A stretch of DNA of 64,000 nt from Cordylochernes scorpioides (GCA_030710605.1 CP092884.1:21557483-21621482); one strand, 5' to 3'. Counted from the stretch's first letter, positions 39,510-50,880 are shown. The notes: generated from the sequence alone by a model not told the origin. Numbers and translations are program-made.

Positions 39510-40660
39510 TCACCGTTAAATGGGATCTATGGACATTGGACCTATGATAGACATTACCATTCCTTCCTTGGACTTGACCGGAAAACTTTTTCAACTAATA
39601 ATCGCTAAACACTCACATATAAACTACCATCGATGTACCTACAATAAACTATTCTGGAATTATATTCCTTATTTGGACAGCAAGTGCTCGCGTATCACCG
39701 CTAGATGGAATCCACTCCCGTTGGAACTTTGGTAAACGGCTAAATTCTCTTGCATTCCTTTCTTGAGTAGCAACCATTCTCTTATCGCCACTATACAAGA
39801 ACTACCTATGTTGGATATATGGTAGACATCGGGATTCCTTACATTCTTTTCTTGTACTTGGACAGTAAACATTCTATTATCATGGCTAAACGAGATATAC
39901 CTATGTTGGATCTATGGTAGATGTTGGGATTCCTTACATTTATTCTTGTACTTGGACAGTAAACATTCTATTATCATGGCTAAACGAAATCTACCTATGT
40001 TGGATCTATGGTAGATATTGAGGTTCCTTACATTTATTCTTGTACTTGGACAGTAAACATTCTATTATCATGGCTAAACGAAATCTACCTATGTTGGATC
40101 TATGGTAGATATTAGGATTCCTTACATTCCTTCTTGTACTTGGACGGTAAACATTCTATAATCATAGCTAAATGAGATATACTTATGTTGGATCTATGGT
40201 AGATATTGGGATTCCTTACATTCCTTCTTGTACTTGGACGGTAAACATTCTATAATCATAGCTAGATGAGATATACCTATGTTGGATCTATGGTAGATAT
40301 TGGGATTCCTTACATTCCTTCTTGTACTTGGACGGTAAACATTCGACAATCATGGCTAGGATGCCTAGGATGCCTTGGGATGCCTCCTTCTTGTACTTGG
40401 ACAGTAAATATTCTATGATCATGGCTAAACGAGATCTACCTATGTTGGATCTATGGTAGACATTGCGATTCCTTACATTCCTTTTTGGACGGCAAACATT
40501 CTGAAGAGATCTATGTTGAATATCTTTGGTAGATATTGGGATTCCTTACATTTATTTTTGTACTTGGGCAGTAAACATTCTATTATCATGGTTAAACGAG
40601 ATCTACCCATATTGGATCTATGGTAGAGATCTGTATATACCTTCCCTTGTCTTGTACGAG
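39510..40660. repeat. 94 bp tandem array, about 10 units
   Basis: The unit carries GGACAGTAAACATTCTATTA, TCATGGCTAAACGA and CCTATGTTGGATCTATGGTA. Spacing is 94 bp (39861, 39955, 40049). Units diverge toward both ends, and one near 40370 is rearranged. Confidence 0.88.
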
Positions 40661-42040
40661 AATCATTCGAATATCGCTGTGCAGAACTAATCCTTTTGGG
40701 CTATGGTAGAGGTCTGGAGTCAACTTTCTTTTCTTGGGTGACGAACATTATCTTAACAACGCCGAGTGGAAACTACTAACGTTTTGGGTCTACACTAGAC
40801 GTCTGAGGGCCTTCCACTATATCGTAGTCATGTCTACGTATACTAAATGAAAACTTTAGCTCTTTATAATAATTTTGGTGAAGAATCAAATTCTGGAACA
40901 TTATTCTACATTTTTGGTAGATACCCTCTATAAATCTTCAGCCACACTTCACCCCTTTTCATAATTTAAATTAATATAAATGCAACCCCAATAATACGGA
41001 TTCGGCACAATTATGATTTTAAAAATATACAAAATTTGAAAAATAATTAAGAAATTAAATAAAGTTATAGTATATTCTATTTTTTCTTGGTTAAAAAAGC
41101 CAAGCAGAAGACACTGCAAGATCCTAACATACGACTGTAACATGCAAAACTCGTTTTGTAAATATGAGGAGTTTCACGCAGTTTGAAACTGTCTTTGAAA
41201 ATATACTGCGAAAATATTTTAGATTATACAATCTTAGAATTTTGTAGTTTCTATTATGGCCATTGTGCGCTTTTGTACAGAAAAATAAGTATCTATATAA
41301 AATACATTTTAAAACGCTAAAACAATAATTTAGGAGTAGTAAAGTATATCTGGATGTATATATGAAAAAAAAGAGCAAAAATATAAAATATATCAAAATA
41401 TTTAACTCTCTCAGTTTATTAGCAATCCCTCGAAATACGTTTTCCTATCCCCAGGTATAGTTTCTTTATTATCCTTATATATATTTTAGGCATTCTTTAA
41501 ATGAAACTATTGATTCGCGTCTAAAAGATTTGTTTGAATTTAATTTTAAAATTGGAGCAGAGGCGAGATAGCGAGATGTAGCTAAGCGGTGATTTTAAAG
41601 TGCTTCTATCATATTAATGGTAACTTTTGACCATATTATCTGTCTTAGACAAAAGGCAGTTAGCTAGTTAGCTAAATAGGATGGTTATTCACAGAAGATG
41701 GCTGAAGCTGGCAGTCGTTGGTAAATGCGTCATTCAACGGCCGATGTACAGGTACAACACCTCTACACTACTGTAAGCTCTTTTCCCTGATCTCGCCAAA
41801 CCACTACAGGAACCTAACATTCTCATGGTTATCGTAATGAAAAAAAAAGTACAATGAAATACCAATTAGTAGATTTCCCCAAACCTCAAGTCCAATAGAC
41901 CGCATGCATCCATAAAGAGAGTTAGTAAAAAATAAAAAATACTTACATGAAGTGAGAGACGTATTAAAAAATGGCAGAAACTGAATATTATTCTGGAACC
42001 GGGATTTGAATCAAGTACCCAGCGCCAGAAATAATACTCA
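40661..42040. other. spacer, no gene seen
   Basis: AT-rich; no recognised feature. Confidence 0.4.
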
Positions 42041-42044
42041 AGTT

Positions 42045-42330
42045 CAGCCACGGTAGGATGGTGGATGCTTGCAGGACGATGGTTGGCCTCGCTCTAAAGT
42101 TTCAGCCGCACAGCTGGCGCGCATGTGCGAACTCTCGACCAATGAGAAGCCTCCAGCCCCGCCCACCATCCCCCATTGGTTGATTTCAACATTGCGGAAA
42201 CTATTTGTTGGGACTCAAATTTTCCCCCGGACGTGACAAGAGTTCCTGAGCGAGGGATTCTCCGTTTGAGTCCAATCCAGCAGGGACAGATGTCAACTGG
42301 CTGCAACATTCGAACACCATAAAGATGACA
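42045..42330. promoter_or_regulatory. GC-rich, promoter-like patch
   Basis: This block is clearly GC-richer than its surroundings. It contains GACCAATGAG (CCAAT), CCCCGCCCACC (GC box), CCCATTGGTTG (inverse CCAAT) and CCCCGGACGTGACAAG within about 100 bp. The two opposed CCAAT boxes around a GC box resemble a TATA-less promoter. No adjoining gene is recognised, and it may be part of an unrecognised repeat. Confidence 0.35.
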
Positions 42331-42540
42331 CACAGCTATGCAACGCCAGCTAGGATAAAACGAATTTTCAATGCCAATTTATAGAGAAAGACGCCACCTG
42401 GGTGATCTTGCTATTTTTTAAATCCGGTATTACTTCACAAATACATTAGATTCTATAAAATGTGTGGCGCTTGATCGGGTATCTTTTGGCTTCTTCATGG
42501 TGATGCAGTTGAAATTTGGTTTGAACCAAACACATTTTAG

Positions 42541-42633
42541 TTTCTCTTTCTCGTGATATATTGAAACTGTAAGTTGGTTTAACTAGCACATCTTGAATTT
42601 TGTCTCATGAGATGAGGTTGAAAGTTGGCTTAA
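42541..42633. repeat. 114 bp tandem array, left part before piggyBac
   Basis: TTTCTCGTGATATATTGAAA, TTGGTTTAACTAGCACAT and GAAAGTTGGCTTAA are diverged units of the array that resumes at 44960. Confidence 0.7.
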
Positions 42634-42966
42634 CCCTTAATTACTCGCGCTGGGTGTATTACACCCAGTAAGATACTAAACTGTAAATAATAAATATAGC
42701 AGCTTAAGTGTCTCGGTAGCTTGATTATTTGTGGTGAAGCATATATTGGCCTAATGAATTTTAAATATATACATTTAACTTTTTGGTAATCAGAAAAGCT
42801 GGGTGGTTTACACCCAGCGCGAGTGTTTACGTAACACTTTTGGCTGGCCGTGAGTGACAGCTCGCCTATATTTTTTAGCTTTCAAATTCAGTCGGATGTA
42901 TTTCTGTTGGCTTTGTTCACATATTCTTTGTTTGCTCTTTATTCCTAGCTCTCCAAAAACTATCGT

Positions 42967-44692
42967 TTGCTATTAATTTTAAAAAAATATTTCATGGATA
43001 CTTTAACTCTCTCTAATTCTGATTCCAAAAATGAAGTTGTTGGTGGCACATCGAATATATCTTCTGATGAAAATACAGAAATATATAGCTATCATGATTC
43101 TGAATCCGAGTTGGAATCTGAAAACGAAGAATTTGGTTCATCTTCAACTTCCAGTTTCTATGTGGGGAGAGACCAGACAACGCGGTGGAAGACCAGTGAA
43201 TGGCAAAGTACAAAGGAAAGAATTCGCTCTTGCAACATAATTTCTCACCTTCCTGGCCCGAAAAGAGATGGAAAGAACATTACAACAGCTGTTGGATATT
43301 ACAGAAAATTTATCACAAATAAAATAGTTGAAAAATAGTATGCAACACCAATCAATATATCTCAAGGATTCGAGGAAATTTTTCTCGAAAAAAGGATGCG
43401 AAAGATACTAATGATGTAGAAATTTGGGCTCTTATTGGACTTGATGATGGAACCGGATTCGAAATTTCCCGGTTTGTAATGAATCACGAGCGATTTCTCT
43501 TTTTACTCAGGTGATTGCGTTTCAATGATTTGCCCACACCTTAAATAAGAAAAAAATTGACAAACTAGCACCAATTAGAGAAATATTTGAAGAATTCGTT
43601 ACAAACTGCAAAACTATGTATCATCCTGGAGAATATTTGACAGTAGATGAAAATATTATTCCATTTAAAGGCCGATGTGGTTTCAAGCAGTACCTTCCCA
43701 ATAAACCCGCAAAATATGACATAAAGACTTATGTGTTATGTTGTTCCCGCAAAAGCTATGTGGTGAATCTTGAAATATACGCTGGCAAGCAACCTGAAGG
43801 CCCTTATCAAATAAGTAACTCTCCCAACAATGTTGTTGAAAGACTTTTACCTTTAATCTCCGGGTCAAAACGCAACATATCTACTGACAATTGGTATACC
43901 AGTTATCCTCTTGCAGTAGCTCTTTTGAATGACCATAAATTGACCTTTGTAGAACCACTCAAAAATAACAAAAAAAAAAGAAATACTACCTGAATTTATG
44001 TCAAATCGCACACGAAAAGTGTTTAGCTCAATTTTTGGTTTTCAAAAAAAATGTCTCCCTTGTATCATAAGTTCCTAAAAGGGGCAAAAGTGTCATTCTT
44101 TTATCTACAATTCACTCAACAGCAACAATTGATGAAATGACAAATGAAAAGAAGAAGCCAGAAATGATTACTTTTTACAAAATGACAAAAGGGTTGGACC
44201 TATTGGACCAAAAGACGTCACTCTATTCCGTGGAACGACGTACCAAAAGATGGCCCCTGTGTATCTTTTTTGAACTTTTAAATATTTCTGGAGTTATTTC
44301 CGAAATCTTTTTGATGGGAATCAACCCCAAAACATTTTCAAAAGAAGAAAGGATTTCCTAAAAGATATATCACTTGAATTGGTAACAGAGAGTATCATTA
44401 TATCAGGTCTACTACCAAATCCTTTTCGAAACCAATTCGAAGTATTGTCCGGAAACATGCTGGTCAGTCACCAGAAACTATGGTAAGTTTTATGTCAAAA
44501 TATAATTGAAAATTTTATCTATAATCGTTTTATATTTTAGGAAGAAGACATTCTAGAACCTCTTTCAAAGGCTCAGAAAAGATCCATCTTTGTTCTTATA
44601 AAAAAGATCGTAAGACCAAAACATTATGCCAGAAGTGCCAAAATAATGTTTGTAAAGAACATTCTATTATAATATGTAGGCAATGTATGTAA
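42967..44692 (+). pseudogene. piggyBac transposase, interrupted by stops and frameshifts
   Basis: The protein would cut and paste the element at TTAA. Visible pieces in order: an acidic N-terminus (42967-43338, stop TAG); EIWALIGLDDG near 43410; the DDE core from 43616; KGLDLLDQ at 44188-44211; and a Cys-rich tail (LCQKCQNNVCKEHSIIICRQ) ending TAA at 44690-44692. The three catalytic aspartates are all present: TVDEN (43646-43648), STDNW (43886-43888) and GLD (about 44197). Breaks: the stop at 43336-43338, loss of frame over 43340-43610 and in the A-run near 43970, then again near 44050-44130 and 44345. A GTAAGT...TTTTAG segment (44483-44540) could be a 58-base intron before the Cys-rich exon. 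Confidence 0.85.
44483..44540 (+). other. possible intron in piggyBac transposase
   Basis: The donor ATG|GTAAGT and acceptor TATATTTTAG|GAAGAAG are near-consensus and delimit an AT-rich 58 bp segment between the DDE core and the Cys-rich tail. Confidence 0.4.
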
Positions 44693-44959
44693 ATATTTCG
44701 AAAATTGTATCCCAAATTTAACAAAATTGATTTGGTGCTTAAATTTACATTTTAGTTTTTAAAATATTTTAAAATATAAATATCACTCAAATTATCGATT
44801 AAAATATTTCAACTGTTAATAAAATACTTATATCATTCAAAAAAAAGTTCAAAAATTATTTTGTTTTAAGTGATATTTCACCAGGTTAACACACCGGGTG
44901 TATTACACCCAGCGCGAGTAGTTACGTCACAAAAGTGAGCGCGAGTAACTAAGAGTTAA

Positions 44960-45765
44960 ACCAAGCCCTTTTTAGTATCTTTCTCGTGATATATTCAAGC
45001 TGCAAGTTGGTCTAATAACCACATACCTTTTGTTTTCTACATTATGGTGTGATGAAGTTGATGATAGTTTAATGTTTTTCTGCCTCGAGATGAAGTTGAG
45101 AAAGCTGGATTAACCAAGCCTATTTTTGATTTTGCCTTATGATTTGAAAAGTTGAAAACGGGTTTAACCAGGCACATTCTGGTGTCTGCCTCATGGTGTG
45201 ATAAAGATGAAACATGGATTAAACCAAGCGCATTGTCTCGGTTTCTGTGTTGTAATATAATGAAGTTAAAAACTAGCTTAACCAGGCACATTCTGGTGTC
45301 TGCCTCATGGTGTGATAAAGATGAAACATGGATTAAACCAAGCGCATTGTCTCGGTTTCTGTGTTGTAATATAATGAAGTTAAAAACTTGTTTAACCAGG
45401 CACATTCTGGTGTCTGCCTCATGGTGTGATAAAGATGGAATATGGATTAAACCAAGAACATTTTTTGGTGTCTGTGTTGTAATATAATGAAATTAAAAAC
45501 TAGTTTAACCAGGCACATTCTGGTGTCTACTTCATGGTGTTATAAATATGAAATATGGATTATAAAACCAAGCGCATCTGGTTTCTGTCTTGTAATATAA
45601 TGAAGTTAAAAACTAGTTTAACCAGGCACATTCTGGTGTCTGCCTCATGGTGTAATAAAGATGAAATATGGATTAAACCAAGCCCATCTGGTTTCTATCT
45701 TGTAATATAATGAAGCTAAAAACTAGCTTAACCAGGCACATTCTGGTGTCTGCCTCATCATTTGA
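44960..45765. repeat. 114 bp tandem array, right part
   Basis: About six units contain AACCAGGCACATTCTGGTGT, TGCCTCATGGTGTGATAAAG and TTCTGTGTTGTAATATAATG. The period is 114 bp (38 codons), which is why repeated peptide open frames occur on both strands. The unit drifts to about 105-110 bp at the right. Confidence 0.88.
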
Positions 45766-46300
45766 TACATTTTGAAGCTGATTAGCAAATCATGGATTCG
45801 TTTCGAACTTCTTTAAATGTAAAATTTGAATGAGGGTATCATATGACAGCTTTTTCTTTTTACATCCTCTTAATACTTAAAAAGTCAAAAAGAAAAAAAT
45901 AATAATGTTCAACATTTAAGTTAATTATGAAGCTTTTTTTCGAAATTACATTATAAAAGAATTTCGACATATTATCAAGTACCCCAAATACACTTTATAC
46001 AGTTCATTGGTGGTGTCTTGTCCATCCATGGGGTGTCATTGCCCCGTTAGTCAGCCACATTTCAAAGTTCCCTGTTCACGGTTACCGTAGAGGCTCGGAG
46101 CTCACGACACCGTACTTCGCCCTACAGAACAGTCCCTTACTTGTGCTGCTTCTCCCCACGTAGAGGAGGGATACAGTTCATTATTAAAGATAATATAAAA
46201 CGCCATCTATATGTTAAGAAGTAAATTATTCAGTGCTATTTCTTTTTATCTCATATACAATAATGGGTTTTATTGATTATTTGTTGCCTAAATAGGCTTT
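45766..46300. other. spacer, no gene seen
   Basis: 46000-46170 is somewhat GC-richer, without a recognised domain or repeat. Confidence 0.4.
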
Positions 46301-46304
46301 GTGA

Positions 46305-46370
46305 TCGTAAATTAGCAAATCGCTGAGATTCACCACTGATGAGCCAAACCTTCCAAAATCTTTTACATCT
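46305..46370 (+). repeat. interspersed repeat family 3, decayed
   Basis: AAATCGCTGAGATTCACCAC followed by TGATGAGCCAAACCTTCC. Confidence 0.6.
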
Positions 46371-46524
46371 TTAACTAATTAATTGTTGAAATTAGTTTTA
46401 TTTGATTTAAATAAATAACTCCGTCTCTATCATGTTGTCTATGATAATTATAATGGGTAGGTGTTTGTGGCTGATTATAAGTGCTCTACATATTTAAATC
46501 TTGATTTCTCAAGATTCACTCTGA

Positions 46525-46765
46525 GACCAAACATTTTTGGTCGTAGCGGTATAGCCTGCACCACGCTGACGAGGGCCAACAGCCCGAAACGCGTTCGTGG
46601 TTGGCGTTTCTTGATTTATCAAGAAAATGGGTTGGCAAAATATCAGGGAACAGGCTAAATCAGCGTTTAGTTGATTTCTGTTCCACTAGATGAGCTCTGT
46701 CATCTAAAACGCCCATGTGCTCGTGGTCAGGATTTTTGATTTTAATACCAACACCTGATCTTTTT
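46525..46765 (+). mobile_element. Penelope-like terminal repeat, hammerhead family A
   Basis: Plus-strand order: TTTTTGGTCGTAGCGG, ribozyme, TTCTTGATTTATCAAGAAAA, GGGTTGGCAAAATATCAGGG, TTGATTTCTGTTCCACTAGA, CATGTGCTCGTGGTCAGGA. It is the same unit as 26905 and 55165 in opposite orientation. The CTCF-like site is damaged here (GATGAGCTC). Confidence 0.8.
46560..46601 (+). ncRNA. hammerhead ribozyme, family A (GGGC stem II)
   Basis: Stem I ACCACG (46560-46565), core CTGACGA (46566-46572), stem II GGGC-CAACA-GCCC (46573-46585; loop included), GAAA (46586-46589), palindromic stem III ACGCGT (46589-46594), cleavage base T (46595), stem I CGTGGT (46596-46601). All helices pair without mismatch. 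The H17 base T is allowed but less usual than C. Confidence 0.88.
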
Positions 46766-47339
46766 TTATTTTTAACATTATTTTTCATATCTAAATCTAT
46801 ATGACTTTTGCCAGCGTTTTGGCTACTTACACTCACTGGTAGGATTGGAATTGAGGAGCCAATGAATCTTTTTTTTTTATCAAAAGCGCTTATTGTGGGA
46901 TTCGACCACAGAGTCGTGGTTGACGAAAATTGACAGGGTACATCATTTTGTTATTAAACCTCAAAAAGAACTTTTGAGTTTGATTGTAACGTAACTTGTC
47001 GTAAGTATAGGGATTCAAATATTTAACAAGGTATCATTTCTTCCAGATGACGAACTTTTGTTTATTAAAAGTTATTTTACTCTATAAAATAAAAGTTAGT
47101 AGAAGCCCAGCTATCCGTTGATAAATTTATAACTTCCCTCTTTTATTGCACCGACATCGGCAATGAATGTAGGCCATTGTTTAGGACTACGTAGAACAAT
47201 TCTGTCTTCCAGGTAGATAATTGTCATACATATACTGACAATATCGGTCAAATTTTACTTCTAGTAATGTATTAAAAATTATCAACAAGTTGTTTTTATT
47301 TTTTATAAATATATATAATTTTTATTATTTCTTGTTCTA

Positions 47340-47513
47340 AAATCACTTTATTATGTACCGCTCAAATAGAGCAACCTAGTTTATGATATTTGTAACAATG
47401 AATAATATGTGAAGGTTATTCACATATTAAACAAAATGTTAACGCGGGATTTGATCCCGGTTCATGACTGTCGGGAATCTAGGGTATTATCCACTCGTCC
47501 ACCTTTTTTTTTT
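47340..47513 (-). mobile_element. tRNA-derived SINE, family 2 (left palindrome arm)
   Basis: Inverse of GGTGGACGAGTGGATAATAC..., with GGGATCAAATCCCGC as B box and the GAGCGGTAC tail. It has an internal short inverted pair (GAATAATATGTGAA / TTCACATATTA). Confidence 0.8.
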
Positions 47514-47652
47514 TTTTTTTTTTTCACATTTATATATGTGAGCAATAGTTACCCAGAAATTGTTTGAAAAAAAATCAGATGAAAGGTTTCTTTTAATTTA
47601 GGATTTGCAAGCTTTCGAGCAAATATCTAATATATATACAAATATATACTTG

Positions 47653-47829
47653 TAGGTGGACGAGTGGGTCCTCGATTACCGACAGCCATGAACCGGGATT
47701 GAATCCCGCGTTAACATTTTTTGTTTAATATGTGAATAACGTTCACATATTATTCATTGTTGCAAATATCATAAACTAGGTTGCTCTTTTTGAGCGGTAC
47801 CTAATAAAGTGATTTTGGAACAAGAAATA
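47653..47829 (+). mobile_element. tRNA-derived SINE, family 2 (right palindrome arm)
   Basis: AGGTGGACGAGTGGGTCC head, GGGATTGAATCCCGC B box, GAGCGGTACCTAATAAAG tail. It is the mirror partner of the copy at 47340. Confidence 0.8.
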
Positions 47830-47849
47830 ATAAAAATTATATATATTTA

Positions 47850-48085
47850 TATGTTGAAAATCGAGCAATCCATTTTAAATACTTTGAATTATTAACGCTT
47901 ATTTTGGATCAAAATATTTATTAAAACTTCCAATATTCGATGAACCTCGCCACTCGTGCATCACGTGGATGATTTATTTACAGGGTTAGAATCCCCGAGG
48001 AAGATAGGCGAACAGCCTCATCGAAATATTGGAAGTTTTAATAAATATTTTGATACAAAATAAGCGTTAATAATTCAAAATATAT
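47850..48085. mobile_element. foldback repeat, hammerhead family D
   Basis: Arms TAATTCAAAG...CTTCCAATATTCGATG and the inverse CATCGAAATATTGGAAG...GAATTATTA enclose GCCACTCGTGCATCACG. It sits in the right arm of the large palindrome and is flanked by similar AT-rich ATATATTTATAT sequences. Confidence 0.7.
47992..48033 (+). ncRNA. degenerate hammerhead-like motif, family D
   Basis: TCC/GGA stem I, core CCGAGGA (one change from CUGANGA), stem II GATAGGC pairing with GCCTCATC (one bulge), GAAA, stem III ATAT, cleavage base T. Confidence 0.4.
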
Positions 48086-48329
48086 TTATATAAAATAAAA
48101 ACACCTTGTTGATAATTTTAATACATTAAAAGAAGTAAAATTTTTAACTTATTATATATATGGCAATTATCTACCTGGAAGATAGAATTGTCATACGTAG
48201 TCCTGAACAATGGCCTACATTCATTGCCGATGTCGGTGCAATAAAAGAGGGAAGTTATGAAATTTATCAACGAATAGCTGGGCCTCTATTAACTTTTATT
48301 TTATAGAGTAAAAGTATTTTAAAAAACAA

Positions 48330-48440
48330 AATAGACATATCCTGATCACTCACATGAGCTTTTTAAATGACAGAGAGCCATTTAAAAATGAAATTTAATA
48401 CATTGTTGTGCCTAATACATTTATTTGAAATGAAAACTTT
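48330..48440 (+). repeat. fragment of Penelope-like repeat A
   Basis: AGACATATCCTGATCACTCA, CATGAGCTTTTTAAATGACA, GAGCCAT; the rest is lost. Confidence 0.5.
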
Positions 48441-48559
48441 TAAAATTAATTTTTCTGTAGAGTATGTAATTTGAAAATATGTTAACCAATGTTAATATCT
48501 TGTTAAATTTCAGGATTTTTTCTGGCTACATCAGGGTTGAGCTTAGCTCTAGAAAGCTT

Positions 48560-48905
48560 GCCGAGGTTGGAGAAGGAGTGGTATGAACGTCGATTTTAGA
48601 CAGCAACGACCCGGGATCGAATCCCGCATTGTGTGACTACGATTCTTACAAAATTTAAACCAGTGAGTGCAAGTAACCAAAAGGGCTTTTTGGCACACTT
48701 GTAAGTTTAAAAGTCGAACTGCTTTCTGCATGTGTAGACATCATGAAGATATAGAGGCTGCCTGGCCGGCATTCATATTTCTCTAAAATTTTTAATTTCA
48801 GATTTTTTAAGAAATGTGTAGACATGCGGTGCACTTGCAGTAAAATCAAGCGATAACTACCCACCATGACTATCATGGTCTGTTTCACGTGTACTTGAAA
48901 TAATA
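48560..48905 (+). mobile_element. tRNA-derived SINE, family 1, with an internal insertion
   Basis: The decayed head (CCCGGGATCGAATCCCGC) and shared body (GTGAGTGCAAGTAACC, GTCGAACTGCTTTCTGCATG) are followed by an A-rich end. About 80 bp of unrelated sequence interrupts the body and is flanked by TGTGTAGACAT at about 48729-48739 and again at 48815-48825, so it looks like a later insertion with an 11 bp duplication. Confidence 0.75.
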
Positions 48906-49487
48906 AAAAGAAATCAGCTTTTTTATGCTTTATTTTCCAGATAATTTTAGAAGGTGTTCCTATAATCAAACCACGGGCCAAGTGGAGTAAACAGGAGGGA
49001 CATCGTGACCCGGACTCTCCTTAAACGGACCCGGATTGCGGGATCCGATATTCCGGTTTCAATTTTCTATTTCTGTACTATCGCCACTTTGTAAATATTT
49101 GCTCTCTCCGGCGAGCCTCTAAGAATTAACATTGAACATATACGTTTTCACTATTGGAGAATGTGGTATTTTATATAATTTAATTTTTTGGCAACATTCG
49201 TGGTTTCAAACTAGCATTAAACTGTTTTTCAAATATTTAAATTGCTTCAGTAGAGTCTGCAATTCTTGCAAATGTTCACATACACCAGTGAGTGCAAGTT
49301 ACCAAACGGTGAACCTTGTAAAAGTTAATAATGAACTGCACTATATACACGTGTAAAAGTGTGAGAGCTCTTACAGTCGAAGAGTAGCTATTAACCTTCT
49401 TATCTTGATTTAAAACCACTAAGAAGAGAATTTTGTGTTCTTGAATAAATAGAGAAAAACGACTCTTGAATCACTACGGTAGGAATC
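48906..49487. other. spacer with a decayed SINE piece
   Basis: Near 49280-49310 ACCAGTGAGTGCAAGTTACC matches the body of family 1 SINE. Nothing else is recognised. Confidence 0.4.
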
Positions 49488-49515
49488 TTGAGTTCGTAGA
49501 TGCTTTAAAGTCGAC

Positions 49516-49735
49516 AACCATGATCATCCAGCGGCCCCCCTATCTGTCTCTTTGGACAAAAAGATGGATGATAGCGCCAACTCTATCCTCGCTTCAACAA
49601 AGGCGTCTATCTCTTACAGACACAGCGTTATTAAGACCACCGGTCTTATACAGATTCACCAAGGAAGAAAGGAAACCTAGATGGAGCTCCTGTACTCCAG
49701 GCAGCTCAGCATCCAACAACAGCCTATTTTCCTGA
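49516..49735 (+). other. GC-balanced segment with open frames, unidentified
   Basis: Two plus-strand frames are open. The one starting at 49515 encodes DNHDHPAAPLSVSLDKKMDD, then SILASTKASISYRHSVIKTT, ending at TAG (49677-49679). This looks more protein-like than the longer frame starting at 49466. It may be a host exon or an unknown element. No splice signals are convincing and no family is recognised. Confidence 0.2.
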
Positions 49736-49799
49736 GTCTTGAGTTGATCATCTGGAGGAAGACTCGTCGGCGTTGGGAATGCCTTCTCGAATATATATG

Positions 49800-49958
49800 C
49801 AGTAGAACCTCCCTGTAAAGGGCACCTAATTGCAGAGCCAAAGTGTCCTTTAGGGAGAGATGTCCTCTTGCCGGAGAGTTTCTGTAGAGTAAAAATGGTA
49901 ATTTTGCAAATGAAAACTGTACTTTATAGAGAGGTGTCCTCTCATGGAGGTTCTACTG
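49800..49958. mobile_element. MITE of the CAGTAGAACCTC family
   Basis: Ends CAGTAGAACCTCCC and GAGGTTCTACTG. TA follows at the right (49959-49960); the left TA has become TG. It is nearly identical to 37280-37439 over most of its length. Confidence 0.88.
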
Positions 49959-49960
49959 TA

Positions 49961-50756
49961 ATTGTAAATAATCTTGTTAATAGTTTCCTATAACATATAT
50001 CTATTAACTCTATATGTATGATCTACCAATGACAGATTTCAATAAAATTGTTTAAAAAACAACTAAATCCACGGAGAGTTCGAGAAAACTATCTTTCCTT
50101 CTGGAGAAGGACTCTTTCAAGATTATGAAGGAGCAGAAGATGTATAAACATATAGAGCTATCATTATTATTTATATATTATATATTTGGCATTAATCATT
50201 CATTTTTAAAAAATCATTAACCGCTGAATGAGATCATTAAAATAATTCAAAATCAATTGTCCAAGCCCATGAAGCTACCGTAATAGACCAACAAGTAGTG
50301 CGATTGATTGAATCGTTAAACGGAAGAGAGTTTTCACATACAAACTTGATATTCTTCAACTGGCTTAGTACACAATACGTGACAATAAGGTGACATGTGT
50401 GAAGGTGTCGAAATTAGTTCTTAGAGTTGGATAGAAGTAATCTCTTTGCCATCGTCTTTTATTTGATGATATGCCCGTTGAAAAGCCGTAGTCTCGTAAG
50501 TTCTGCTCTTATGGCATGTCATTTATAAGAACATTTGAAGCTCATAAAGAATCTTCTAGCAATTTGTGTGCATCACTTGAATACATTGCTATACCCAATT
50601 TGCTTAGAATCTCGCTAAATCTGATATTTCCATACCATCGCTATCATCAGGGTTTGTTTCACTGGGATACGTAGAGGCCTGGACTCCAAAAAAGACCGCA
50701 ATAGTAAATCTACAACATTAAGTTTATTTAGGAGCAATAAAACACAATATTTCAAC
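49961..50756. other. spacer, no gene seen
   Basis: No recognised feature. Confidence 0.4.
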
Positions 50757-50880
50757 AAGGTCTGGTTGATTAAACTGGATGAACCACAGGGAGGGTTCAC
50801 CACTGATGAGCCAGGTCCTCACAATATGTTTTCGTCGCAGTAAGGAAAATTGGAATTTGTTTTAATATTTACAAAATGCG
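50757..50880 (+). repeat. interspersed repeat family 3
   Basis: CTGGATGAACCACAGGGAGG, GTTCACCACTGATGAGCCAG. The outer pair here is CTGG/CCAG where other copies have TTGG/CCAA, a paired change. Confidence 0.65.

Larger units (their letters stand above)
42634..44955 (+). mobile_element. piggyBac-family DNA transposon, full length but decayed
   Basis: The 2322 bp element lies between TTAA at 42630-42633 and TTAA at 44956-44959, the strict piggyBac target. The ends are CCCTTAATTACTCGCGCT and the inverse of AGCGCGAGTAACTAAGAG, and a second inverted motif (GGGTGTATTACACCC) lies just inside each end. It encodes a broken transposase on the plus strand. Removing the element and one TTAA restores AAGTTGGCTTAAACCAAGC, matching the surrounding tandem unit. 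Confidence 0.93.
47075..48315. repeat. 1.24 kb palindrome with a SINE in each arm and a nested insertion
   Basis: The left arm begins TTTTACTCTATAAAATAAAA and the right arm ends with its inverse, TTTTATTTTATAGAGTAAAA. Shared inner blocks include GCCCAGCT, TTTATTGCACCGACATCGGC and the family 2 SINE. The right arm is longer because a foldback of about 230 bp (about 47850-48085) is inserted there. The centre (47515-47652) holds a T-run and a scrap of family F repeat. Confidence 0.85.

Noticed and set aside
42967-43338. Stand-alone acidic protein gene
   Set aside because: It is the acidic N-terminus of the piggyBac transposase, lying inside that element's inverted ends.
45037-45487. Repeat-peptide frames on both strands
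   Set aside because: They arise because the satellite period is 114 bp (38 codons) and are open by periodicity only.
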